Of a stretch of DNA of 64,000 nt, positions 34,562-48,100 are shown one piece after another; position 1 is the first letter of the stretch; every line of letters begins with the position of its first letter. Origin of the DNA: Bryopsis sp. KO-2023 (lineage: Eukaryota; Chlorophyta; Ulvophyceae; Bryopsidales; Bryopsidaceae). Under the pieces are notes generated by a model that was not told the DNA's origin, searched no databases, and saw only the letters and a list, made by a program, of their open reading frames with translations. The translations under genes were made by a program, and so were the position numbers. Location of the stretch: contig BSYQ01000011.1 in assembly GCA_030272585.1 (NCBI GenBank), forward strand, positions 1,426,001 to 1,490,000. Direction: 5' to 3'.

Positions 34562-35844
34562 CTCGTCTTGGGTAAAATGTGGGGTGCCGTGAAGAGAATT
34601 CTCGAAACGCCGTCTTCCAAACGCAAGCTCGCCCGTTTTATTTCTCGAGATACGACGCTCTCTTATGTCAAATCCATCAAAAGCCACTGTCGCCTTCTCG
34701 AGGGATAAAATCCTTGGTGGTTTGGCAACGAGCGATAAATTGTTTTTTTTGTTGGCTGCCACACACATGTCTATTGCGTTGTGCAGCGGAGCATGTGGAG
34801 ACCGCGCCGCCGCCAGAAATTTACGAAAAAGTTTTTTTTTTAGTATCTATTCAAAGCAACAGACAATAACCAAAACATGGCAACTCGCTTGGGGAAAAGC
34901 TAAGACCCCACAGCGCGGGGATCGCTTCCCCATTTCCTGGGCCAGAAACGATATTGTAATCAACACAAAGTTGAATTATATCGACCAAAATTTACAAACT
35001 GTTGAATACACTCGTTCGCAACAGCGATACCGAGTGGTGAAACAGCCGCCAAAGAACGCTTTACAAAAAGTAAGCAAAATAAACGACCATACACCCAACC
35101 ACCTTCTTCCTTAAATCTCATCCTTTCTCTCCGAGTCTTCCCGACTAAACCCCATGACCGACTCAGTTCTGATCCAGTTTACTGTATTCCACAAAACCAA
35201 GTTTGAACGCTTGTATATGTATGGTTATCATACACGGTTATGTATGGATATCGATCTTCATGTATCTTGAACACAAAGCAGCGTTGCCTTTTCCCGAGAA
35301 GGACCTTCTCGAAAAAAACTTCCCGTGGAAGAGGGGCGTGGGGAGCAGGCAGCAAGGAAAAAAAGGATTGCCAAAAAAAATGCAGGATTTCCGTGAGTTT
35401 TACATTACAAGCCCAGTTGGTGAGGCCTTGAATGGTCGCCAATGGCGATCCGTACAAAACCCATGCTACCCCATTTATGAAATCGATCCGAATCAAGACT
35501 TTGCCGTGCTGCCAGCGAAATCAAAAACAAACAAAGAAAGAAAATTACAGGCGAAGATGCTGCCCGCCATCTAAAAATAAAAACAAAGAATTTCATAACT
35601 CCCTGCACATGTGGAAAAACGCTTCCAATTGAGCAGTTCCTCCGGATATCGTACAATTTATGATGTGCCCAACCCCAGTCAGACCTTAGTCAGGTGTTCA
35701 GCCAAACAAATCAGCCAATTCCAATCGCCCCTCCAGGCCTCACCCCTCAGTCAATTATTTCATGCAGATTTAACTTGAACTTGAGTGAATAGTCCACATT
35801 TGCAGATATCAACAAGAAAGCAAATGCTTGGACTGGGTTATTGA
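34562..35844. other. Spacer between the two paralogues
   Basis: No supported gene. It contains the promoter of paralogue A and the 3' UTR of paralogue B. Open frames here on the plus strand (34665-35114, 35203-35574) lack recognisable domains. Confidence 0.4.
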
Positions 35845-36558
35845 TCAATCATCATCAGAGTCCCCAGAAGAGCTGGACGAGCATGACTCATGCTCGGAAA
35901 CTCTACACTTTTCAGGTTTGCTTTCTGGGCGGGGGTCAGCTTCGAAGCCATCTCCATGAAAATCAAACCTTTTGGATTTTTTTTTGGCTCCCAGGGTCGA
36001 TCCATTTGAAGATCTGGATGTTAGGAGTCGTTCAGAATCGCAGTCCTCCTCTCCATCAGTGTCCGCACAAAAAACCCACCAAGTCACCACCACTAATGCG
36101 ATTGTGATACTGCATTGCAAAATAAAACACAATTGGTCCCATGCCATTGTCAAAATCATAGAATTGATCAGGCAAATGAGTAGTGTTAGGGTCAAAATCG
36201 ATCCGGGCACTGAATATTTTTGCAAAAAAATCGACAAATTCCCACAGCCCAAGAAAAAACAGGCGATAAATTTTCATCATCAAATCCCAGAGGAGTGAGC
36301 TCCAGACCTCCGTCACTTTTATCGCAATCAATCAGACATATCTGATCGATTTATTGGTCGATTGAAGCGGAACCCACACGGGGATTGAACTCACAAAACA
36401 CCACCGAGGACGATCAACGCCAGCTTCCAGAATTCCAAGTCCCTGCCGCCGCCGTTGAAATCGCTGGGAGAGTATTCTCTTTTACGTCTGCGTTGCCCCT
36501 CCACAGTGGCACACCACAAGAACTCCAGCGCAAGCACAAAAAACGCTGAGACACGCAT
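35845..36558 (-). CDS. Small single-pass membrane protein (paralogue B)
   Basis: Two exons, 36558-36395 and 36109-35845, joined in phase by a 285-bp intron; about 142 residues. Signal peptide MRVSAFFVLALEFLWCATVEG, basic then Gly-rich lumenal part (QRRRKREYSPSDFNGGG), a helix beginning LEFWKLALIVLGG and continuing ITIALVVVTWWVF, and an acidic Ser-rich tail ending CSSSSSGDSDDD. Layout, the W-x-x-x-LIVLG core and the intron inside the helix match paralogue A, while the tails differ. Function unknown. Confidence 0.75.
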
Positions 36559-38140
36559 CTCTGTGACCTACAAATTCCGGAACCTGCGTTCGTTTCTGTT
36601 TTTTCTCCTCGACGCTGCAGATATTCCTGGCGATCAATCAGCGGCATCCCTTTTATAATCGTCGACCCCGCACCCAAACCGTGCTTCTGACGGGAAGTCT
36701 TTTTGATCGGCTTGCCCCCTAGGATCTACCATGGCAAGTTACCTCAAAATCCAAACGGCAGACGTATGCATATTCCTGTTTTCATCTTCCTGTCGCCCTG
36801 ATGTTCTGCTCAGCACCAACCAGAGCCATTGAAGTGCTGTGGGGATGAAACACTGTGCACGCAGTCGATCATTCGCTGTGCGGCTTTTTCCTATGGAACC
36901 ATGTTTTTATTTGATGTACATCCGGGTGCGGTTGCCGCCAACAGAAAACAAAACGCAGAGCATTGTGTGCGCTGGGTGTCATAGATGATGTCTCTTGACG
37001 GCTGGAAGGAAGTAGAATTCAATGCTGGCTTCAGTCTTGAGCAAAGGTTTTGCCTGCTGTTTCATGGAATGGACTCTTTCCTGGCCAGGAGCAATGTGGA
37101 AATAAAGCAGCCGCCTGTCGTGTTTGTACATTGAGCTGGGCTCCTTGTGTGCCATTCTTGGTCATTTTCTTTTTCGTCTTTTTAAGTGAGCGGTTCATAT
37201 TTGTTAGGTGAGACTGGAATCCGAAATATGGGTTGGACCACGTTGCACGCTGACGCATTTCCATTAAACTTACGCACTCAACACGGCAATACCCAGTGGT
37301 GGTGCACAGGCGAAAGCCGAATGAAAACGGACATGAATGTGGAGAGAAATTCTCAGAAAGTAGAATATCTTCTTAGATCTAGGGAGTGAGTGGATCGACC
37401 AGCTCTAAAAATCGAGGATGGGTACAGATCTGGAGGTATCGGTTGAAAAGAACGAAGGTTTTCGTGCGTTGCATCTTTGGCCAACCTCCATGGAGGACGG
37501 CCGCAACGCTGCGAGCCGTGTTGCTCCCACATCCCTGACAAAACCCCAACAGCAGTAGTCACGTGATCCATGATGACTCACACAGATGGATCACTGTCAA
37601 TCCTCGCATTGAATCGTACCTCTACATTGGGAAGCTGCCCAAAGATTGACTCACACAACAACCAGAGTGTTTTTTTTTCTCCTGTGGGTGCCAACATCCT
37701 GCCCAGCAAAAAAAGACCTCGCAAATTTGCACCAGGGCGAGACGGTCGCAAGCATAGTCGACATGGATAACGGGGGAGAGCCCACCTTCGCCACACAGCC
37801 TCCGGTGCGTGAAATGGCGCTCCGATGGCGTTCTTTCGACGGTTTGCTGCACTGATCGGGTTTTTCAGTGGACGCACCCAGTTGCGAACCCTCCCCTTTC
37901 GAACCTGACCAGGCTTGCGGATCCTCGTCGAGATCACTGCCTTCGACTTGAGCTTTCCTTTCACTTTTCTGAAGTTGCAACTCTTCGTTCGGTGTTATTG
38001 ATTGCCCTCGCTGGGTCGTGTCCAACGCGCGTCGCCACCGAGCCGTGCATATCGTCGATACCTTCACCCCGTGATCGTCCACTGCGAACTAGCTCCAACC
38101 CCTCGAAGCGCTGTTCGTCGCTTGCATCGGAATCCTGTTG
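36559..38140. other. Divergent spacer upstream of the sorting nexin gene
   Basis: No clear gene. A short ATG frame at 37764 (MDNGGEPTFATQPP, then a GTGCGT donor) could be an alternative first exon of the sorting nexin gene. Minus-strand frames at 37578-38082 are most likely shadows. Confidence 0.35.
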
Positions 38141-41100
38141 ATGGAAAAACGCAACCCGAAACACTCTGCTCCCTCTTCTGACATCGAAACCTCACTGCGT
38201 CGTGTCCAGGCACATCAGCATGCGCATGCGCACGCGCCCAGCCTGGACTACGACCTGCTGGGCGACACCGCTGGTCTGCAGGACGTCCCAGTGACATCTC
38301 CCCAGGGAAGCCTGTACCCCCCCCGCCCGCAACCACCTCCCTCCGCGCCCATTCTCGAAAACTTTGGGTCGACGGAAACCGTCGACCTCAACTCCGATGC
38401 CTGCCCCTTCAGATTGTCCGTCACTTCCCCCGTGAAGGAAACCGTCTCGACGAAAGTACCAGGTGAGATTTTGCATCGCAGCAGTCCCTGGATTTCGGTC
38501 AGATTTCCTGGATCAATGGCAAAAATTCCAAAAAGCTGTCATTCACAGCCCAAGGAAAAGTGAAACACAGAAACCCACAGCACCTTCGTAGAACTTTCCC
38601 CATGGTGCAACGGAAAAGGCAATCGAAAACGATCGTACTGAAATAGGTCGGACAATAATTACACTCTTCTGCAGCCAGAGAACGATGTGTCCCATGTGAA
38701 AAAAAAAATAAAAAATAGGGCGAACGTCTGGTGAAAAACGTAGCTACGGCGTGCTGTTTACGATTTTTTAGATAAAAATCTGTTTTTTTTTTTTTTTTTT
38801 TTTTGGGGGGAATTCTCAGGTGTGCCGGATCAATTTTACACGTATCTCGTGAACACATCCACCACTTTGTCGAGCTTCAGCTCCCAAGAAATGTCGGTGA
38901 GAAGGAGGTTTCGGGATTTCGTGGATATGGCACACCTGTTGAAGGAAAACTACAGGGGGTATTTCGTGCCGCCTCGCCCCCACAGAAACATGTACCAAGG
39001 CAAGATTCGCATGTCCCCCACTTTCATCGAGCAAAGGAGGAAGTCTCTGGAAAAGTATCTCAGGCAACTGGCGGCGCATCCTGTCATTTCCAGGAGCGAG
39101 GTGAGCTCTCCAGGGGACGATTCATATCGTGAAAACGGCCATGTCAGGGGGGGGGGGAATAAGAGGAAAAAAAGAAAGAAAGTACAGATATATGGGCTAA
39201 ATCACCTCCTTGTGGATGGCCTTTGTTGGGCAAGTTTGCCTGATGTAACTTAAACATCCAGTCATTCAAAAATACACACACACACATATACAAATGTAAA
39301 AAAACTCCCCCCCCCCCCCCAACCTCGCGCCCCGTACGTCAAATTGCAGGCGAGACTTTGTTAATCGAAGAAAAAAAAAAAATCGAACGGGATGAAACGG
39401 AAATGGAAAAAAAAATGATCCAGGAAAGGGTGTTTGGCCTTTTTCGTTTTCATTAGTTTGCTTTTTTTTTTTAATGAGAGAGGGGCCCTTCGCCTGTACA
39501 ATCCAGGAGCTGCGGGTGTTTTTGGAAGCCCGTGGTTTGCTGCGTGAATGCATGGCTTGGATACAGCTCCACCCAGTCAGCCCTCCCTGGTACGAAGGCG
39601 CTGTGAAGTTGATTCGCCAAATTTCTGGAAGAGAAAGGTCTGTTCCAACTGCTCAAGAAGTGGCTCAACCCATTAATGCAAAAAGGTGAGTTTTTTCAGT
39701 GGAGTAAAAGAGTGACCGGCGACCAGCCGGTGAACTTATTGTGAAAAAACTGTCTTTTTCAAAACTTGGTGCAAGTTCCTGGTATCATCGCGATTCAGCT
39801 AAAATTTTATTTTTAATTTTGATGTATAAATATATTTTGGAACAAATACTTTTATTTGAAATATTTCAGTAGTATTTGAACCAGTTGATTATTTATTTGG
39901 GGTGCTTCCGTAAGGAGAAGCATGACCCTCGGAAGCTTCTGCTTGTGTGTGTGTGGGAAAATGGAGGGAGTGTGGAGCGATATCATAATTTTTTTTTTTT
40001 TTTATATAATTTTTTTTTTGGATGTGCGAGCTGTTGGTTTTTTGTCTTCCAGAAAAAAAAAGGGTTGAGTAAATTGGGTTGAAATATTAAACTCCACGTT
40101 TTTTCTTGAACTAGACATGTTGTGTGGTTCAAAAAGGGATATGCTTCGGTCAATGAAAGAAACCATGAAATCGTTCAAGGAAAAGAGAGCGCCGTCGATA
40201 TTCGGCGGGAAGGAGCAAGCCTTGCGTAACGAAACGGAAGTCATGCAGGAATTCAAAACGACCGTGGATCAAGCATGGAAATGGGTGAGCGGACAGTTCC
40301 GACAGCAATTCAGTTTCTTGAAAACCCCTTTTTTCCCGAGAAATAACACCTGGATTTGAGACATGGTTGTGGAAATTAGGCCATGTTTTCTGCAGTCGAT
40401 ACGTATCGGGTTGAGGTCATATTCTTTTGCTGCTTGACACTGTTTCTTTTATGAATCTGTGTCTGTTTTTTGTGGTTTTAGGCTTCCATTTGGATGGATA
40501 GGGTGGATTCTGTAGGAAGGTGTTACGATTCTTTTGGCACAGCCATCCATAATCTACACAACTTTGAGCTGGACTCCGGATACTGCCGTATGACTGCCCC
40601 TGCAATCCTCGGAAAGGTGAGTGCTCAAAGACTGCTGCTGTGTTACTCGAACGGAAATCCTGCATCCATGAACATGCAAACATGCATGCACATGATGGTA
40701 GATGCATATGAATGTAAAAAAACACACAGCAAACATTTCTAATATATTTAAGTAAAGATTTTTGAGGATTTTTCGATAAGAACATCCAGTGCAACCCCTC
40801 CCTTACCCACACCTGGACAATTATGAACTCATGCAGCAGTGTGATTTGAAAAACAAGACGGCAAACATCAAAGGTGAAAGAATCCCTTTGGGTTTGGGCG
40901 GGGGTGAGTAAAAAGCATGCAGGAAGTCTGAGGTTCGTGTTTTTTTTTCTTTTTTTAACACATGCTTGAATAGCTCCCCACTTTCCCTGTTGGACTGCAC
41001 CCCACCCAGCAAGATCGCCCAGCCATTTTCATCATCTCAGGAAGTTGCTGAGGGTATCGCTTTCGCTGCTTGATCAGGGGTCCACGAGGAGCGGAGCGTT

Positions 41101-41700
41101 ACACAGGCAATTCGTGAACCAGAGTGCCTTGCCTTTGTCCCATCTGCATGACTACACAGAGCTCATGGTTTCGGTGTTAAAGGCACTGCACGCTCGAGAA
41201 GATGCTCTCAACACAGTCACCACCTTGCAAAGCGACATGGCTGCCAAGAAAGCAAAATTGGCCAACCTGGAGTCCACTCCAGGAAAAAGCAAGCAGGTGG
41301 GACCTTTGCAAGATCAGGGAAGGGGCATTGGCCAACCATAGCAATCAATCAATCAATCAATCACTAAATAGTGGTTTGCATTTCACCCGGGCAGGTCCAC
41401 CTCACAACACTCTTACGTTTTTGTTCGTTTGGCCAGGTCGCAGGTTTGAACAGCGATATCAGCGCGTTGGAGAATTCGATCATCGTTGCTCAATCGTCCT
41501 ATGATCGAGTGTCAGCCCACAACACCCAAGAAATGGCCCGTCTGAGAACTACCAGGCAGATGGAATGGCAGGATATGCTTCGAGGGTTGGCCACCAGTCA
41601 AGCCACGTTCGCTGCCCACTCCACCGAGGTTTGGTGTCAAGTCGCTGAGGAGCTAGGGGCTGACAGCAAGCTGCTGGCCCCTCTTCGAATTCATAAATGA
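38141..41700 (+). CDS. PX-BAR sorting nexin (SNX1/SNX2/Vps5-like)
   Basis: Exons: 38141-38462, 38820-39100, 39483-39685, 40115-40284, 40482-40616, 41078-41296, 41437-41700. The N-terminus is Pro/Ser/His-rich. The second exon is a PX domain (QFYTYLVNTSTTLSS, RRRFRDFVDMAHLL, RRKSLEKYLRQLAAHPVIS), which binds phosphoinositides on endosomes. The later exons are helical and fit a Vps5-type BAR domain (FKTTVDQAWKWASIWMDRVD, YTELMVSVLKALHAREDAL, NSDISALENSIIVAQSSYD, ending LLAPLRIHK). Such proteins tubulate endosomal membranes for retromer-linked sorting. The 39685/40115 junction is out of phase, so a small exon or other splice site is missed. An alternative first exon may lie at 37764. A dispersed repeat sits in the second intron. 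Confidence 0.85.
39194..39265 (+). repeat. 72-bp dispersed repeat, copy 1 (sorting nexin intron)
   Basis: Starts GGGCTAAATCACCTCC and ends CAGTCAT. It aligns without gaps to 52598-52669 with 11 differences over 72 bp. Its 3' half contains the near-palindrome GGGCAAGTTTGCC. No clear target duplication flanks this copy. Confidence 0.8.
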
Positions 41701-44233
<2,533 letters not shown>

Positions 44234-46600
44234 GAAAAAGAAGAAAAGGGGAGAGGAAAAGAAGAAAAAAATTACAGTTGCAAAAAAAAAAAAAAAAGAG
44301 CGGTGGATGATGATTTTACTGACCCGAAATGTGAGGGAGTGGGCGAAAAAAGGAAAAAAACAGAAAGAGAGAGAGAGAGAGATAAGGAAAAAAAGAAAGC
44401 GAAACAAGAAGCAAGATTTTTATTGAGGTTGGGTCGCTCGCGTCGTGGTGCCAGGGGGTGGGGGGGGGGGAGGGAAAAAAAAAAAAGATACAGCAATTAC
44501 TTCTAAATTTTTCTTTTTCAAAAAAAATACTTGTCTCATGTTACTTGTCTTCATGCGGTGTTGCTTTTTTTTTCAACCGCATCTCGTTGGTGTTTTTTTT
44601 TTTTTCTTCTTCTTCTTTGTTCTTTTTTTTTTTTTTCCTTGTGTGTTTGGTGAAATTTGTCTGCTGTCTGTTGGAAAGAGAAAAAAAAAAGGCTACCTTT
44701 TCATCCAAAATTCTTTTTTTTTTTTTTCCGTTTCTTTTTTTTTTTCCTATATACTTCTCTGGACGTTTTTTTAAATCTTTCTTTCTTTTTTTTGGAGTTG
44801 GAATTTGTTTGGGTTTTGGGTTTGGAGGGCTGCAGAAATTTAAAAGAAAGAAAAAATTCAAAAGGATGTCTCGGAGAAAGCTACCGACTTCGCAAACAGT
44901 TCATGTGGTCATCGCAGTTCAAAAAAAAAAAAAAAAAAAAAGGGGGGTTGCTTTTGGAAAAAAAAAAAGGAATGACAAAATTTCGGTGTTTGATGGGTGG
45001 GGTCGACATGGGCAGGCAGGGAGCACCCAAAAAAAAGAAAAAAGAGAGAGAGAGAAGGAAAGAAGGAAAGAAAAAAAAAATATCAAATTACTGGAAAATC
45101 TTTTGGTGTTTTTTTTTTTGGGGGGGGGGGAGGGGGTGTTTGGGTTTCTTTTTCACATTAACACCAGAAAAAAAAGAAAGAAAAGGACGATCGCTTTGGG
45201 ATATTAAGAAGGGGGGGGCGGGGGGAAAGAGGTGGCAGTGGTCAGATAACATGAGGTTCATTTTCACAAATCTCCTTGCGGATGTGCTGAGTTTTTCTAT
45301 GGCAGTCTCGGTCGGTGGTTTGCTTCGTGTTGATCGGGTGGAAAGAAGGGGGGGGGGGGGTAAAAGAAAAGAGAGAGAGAGGTGCACAGGGCATTATTTG
45401 ATTATTAACTCCCTTGGTTTCGGTTTTTTTTAATCCTTAGGGTTGTGGCAGAAAAAAAAAGGAGAGAATTTGGTAAGCAGAGTTTGAACCAGGGAGAGGG
45501 GTGCTACAAGACTGAGTATGAGAATATCATGGGAAGTCGATGAGTGGGGGCCGATTCCATTTGGTTAGGTTTTATAAAAAAAAAAAAACACTTATGCAGG
45601 GTGGTTGCTCATTTCACTCAGTTTTTTTTGTTTTGTTTCTTTTTTTTGGGAAATTAGTGCAAGTGGCATTGATTCGTCGTCAGGCCAACACAGATGTGGG
45701 AGGGGAGGGGAGGGGGTTGGGCAGAAGAAAAAAAAAAAGAAAAAGAAAGAAAAAATCATTGATTGTTACAGTTTTCTCTCCTGAGTTTCGAGTTTGGGCC
45801 CATTCAGTGTGGGAATGTTGGAGAGGTGGGGAGAAGCTGTGGAGTTTTAAAAAAGGGAAGAAAAAGAAAAAAGGGGAAAAAAGAAAGAGTGAGAAAAAAG
45901 AATTACCATGTGTTGGGGGGTTTTAATGTCAGGATGAGAAAATGGGAAAAGCAGGGGGATGGATTGGTGAAAAAATTTAGCAGTTTTTTAAAAGGGAGTT
46001 TGGCTCTATGATTTGTCCCTTTTCCGTTCCAAACGGGAAAAAAAAGAAAGAAAGAAAGAAATCTTATTGATGTTTGGTTTTGGGGGAAGGGGGGGGGGAG
46101 TTCAGGGTTAGGTAAGAAAAGAATGGGGTGTGTGTTTGATGACTTGAAAACAAAAAAAAAAAAAAAAAAGAAAAAAAAAAGAGAGGGGGCTGCTCCCGAG
46201 GGAGATTTGCTTTGGTCCTGTTTGAATTTCTTAGGATTGCTTTTGAATAACTTTTCAAAAAATTCTTGTCGATTGATTATTGCTGTTCTATCTCGTATCT
46301 TTTTTTTTTCTTCTTTTTTTTTCTTACATATTATATATTTTTTTTGCTTTTTCCCCGAGCATCTTATTGATTTGCTGGACCGCATGGATATTCAAAATTG
46401 CCTTGAAAAAGAGCGTACAAAAAAAAAGAAAAAATTAGCATGTTGTTTTCGTCCGGAGGGCACCTGCATCTTGAAAGCAAGTGTCGGTGCCTTTACATTA
46501 ATTTGGACAAAGCAAAAGATATGGGGTGTGTTTTTTTCTCAAAATCCATGTAGGTTCAGCCGAAAAAAGAGTTTGTAATTAGCTATTCTTCATCTTGTGT
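44234..46600. other. Homopolymer-rich spacer downstream of PRMT1
   Basis: No gene supported. About 2.4 kb of repeated runs of A, T or G of 8-20 bases with (GA)n, GAAA and TTTC stretches. Open frames across it read as Phe, Lys and Gly runs. Part must be the PRMT1 3' UTR. Base counts in such runs are prone to assembly error. Confidence 0.7.
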
Positions 46601-48100
46601 GGGCTCCACCGGAGCACTGCGTGTGTGCGGCTTTTCAAGACGCACGCAACCAGTGTTTCAGAATGGGTGGCTTTTGGCATAGTTTTCTTTTACATGCCCC
46701 CTCCAAGAGTATTGTTGCCCCATTTCTTATCCAAGGAAAACTATATGTTGGTTCTCTTTGTAAACAAATTAATTGCGCGATGCTTTGTTTATTCCAACTT
46801 CTGAGCAGGGATGGCCCGAACGCTTTGCTCGGTGGTTTGGTGGCTCGAAAATGAGTGTAGAGATGTTTCACCTTTGTTGAGAAAAAAATAAAAAAAATTT
46901 ACCTTTTGAGCAACTCTGTGGTTTTCTTTGATGGAATGACCTCTTGTCGAAAGGTGAACAATCTTGAATTTTTTTCCAAAGAAGAGTACAGAACTGCTCG
47001 AAAGGTGAACAACACAATGCAGATTCAAGTGAATCTGCAGGAATCCATTGAAACAATCGCCAGTGGGCAGATCATCGAAAAAGAGCTTGGTGCATCCTCT
47101 TTTGAATGAGGGGGGCAGTCAATTGAACGGTAGCTGAAGGCATCTTTTCAATCGATCGATGATTTCAAAACAGCAAAGGTGCCCATCACCCCCACCCCCC
47201 CTCCCCATGTAGAAAAAAACAAAAACAAATGTAAAGTGTAAAAATGAAGCCCATAAAAACATGTGTGGCATAAAATCCCCCCTTGGGGACATTTGTGTTA
47301 GAAGTCAGGGAAGGGGGTGCTGGAGCTAACGTATTGTTTGTCTCTTTAAAAAAAATTCGGTAGAAGTGCTGTTGTTTTTCGAAAAGCAGACCCTGTTGCA
47401 AAAATACCTGTCCAATCCATGCAGGGCTTTTCCTCGTCAAGAAATGGACACCTGAAATCTACACTAGTGCTGGACTTATTTGTTCTTTTCCATATTCCAT
47501 CTCACAGAAATTTTGTTAGTCTATTTTTAGCACCACAGCCTGACGGAAAGAAAACTGGGGAAAAACGGGGGAAGGTGCTGGCAACGAAAATCGCCGTGAG
47601 TACTTGATGCGGGAATCTGGTTGGCAAATCTATTTGAGGATGCGCTTGCCAACGCGACGAACGACCAGGGGGGTTTGTGCGACAAAACTGGTCGACCGGT
47701 AGAAGGTGCGATATTCACGCTCCCGTCTGGCGCCACCACAGGGTCGAGGCCAACGGATCAAGGGAGAGGTTTGCTTGGCAAAAGAAGACCGAACGACGAG
47801 GGGGGGACGCCCTCACGGAGATTCAGTTTGCATACGCCAGAAAAGACGTCGCTGCCTTCCGACGAAGGGAGTTGTCGAGCGGCAGGGACCCCGCATTCAC
47901 GGGAAGAGCTGGGCGAAAGTGTCGTTGGGGGTTTCAGGATCGAGACGGAGAACAACCGCACTCGGATTTCTGTCCTGTAGTGGACGTAAGGCGCGGAAGC
48001 AAGGAAAGAGGGTCGCTGTCGAGTTGCCGCGTTGACCTCGCAGCGGAGGGACGTATTTCATTAGAGCGGCGGTGTTCGGGTGGGTGGACGTCGCCTGGGG
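46601..48100 (+). other. Region upstream of the acyltransferase, possible first exons
   Basis: No firm gene. An open stretch at 47621-47980 (plus) reads DQGGLCDKTGRPVEGAIF and similar and could be a 5' exon of the acyltransferase gene, but no in-phase donor was found before its stop. A short repeat CGAAAGGTGAACAA occurs twice near 46948 and 47000. Confidence 0.35.

Noticed and set aside
44450-46580. Several Phe/Lys/Gly-rich open frames of 100-260 codons
   Set aside because: They are translations of homopolymer runs and are open on both strands.
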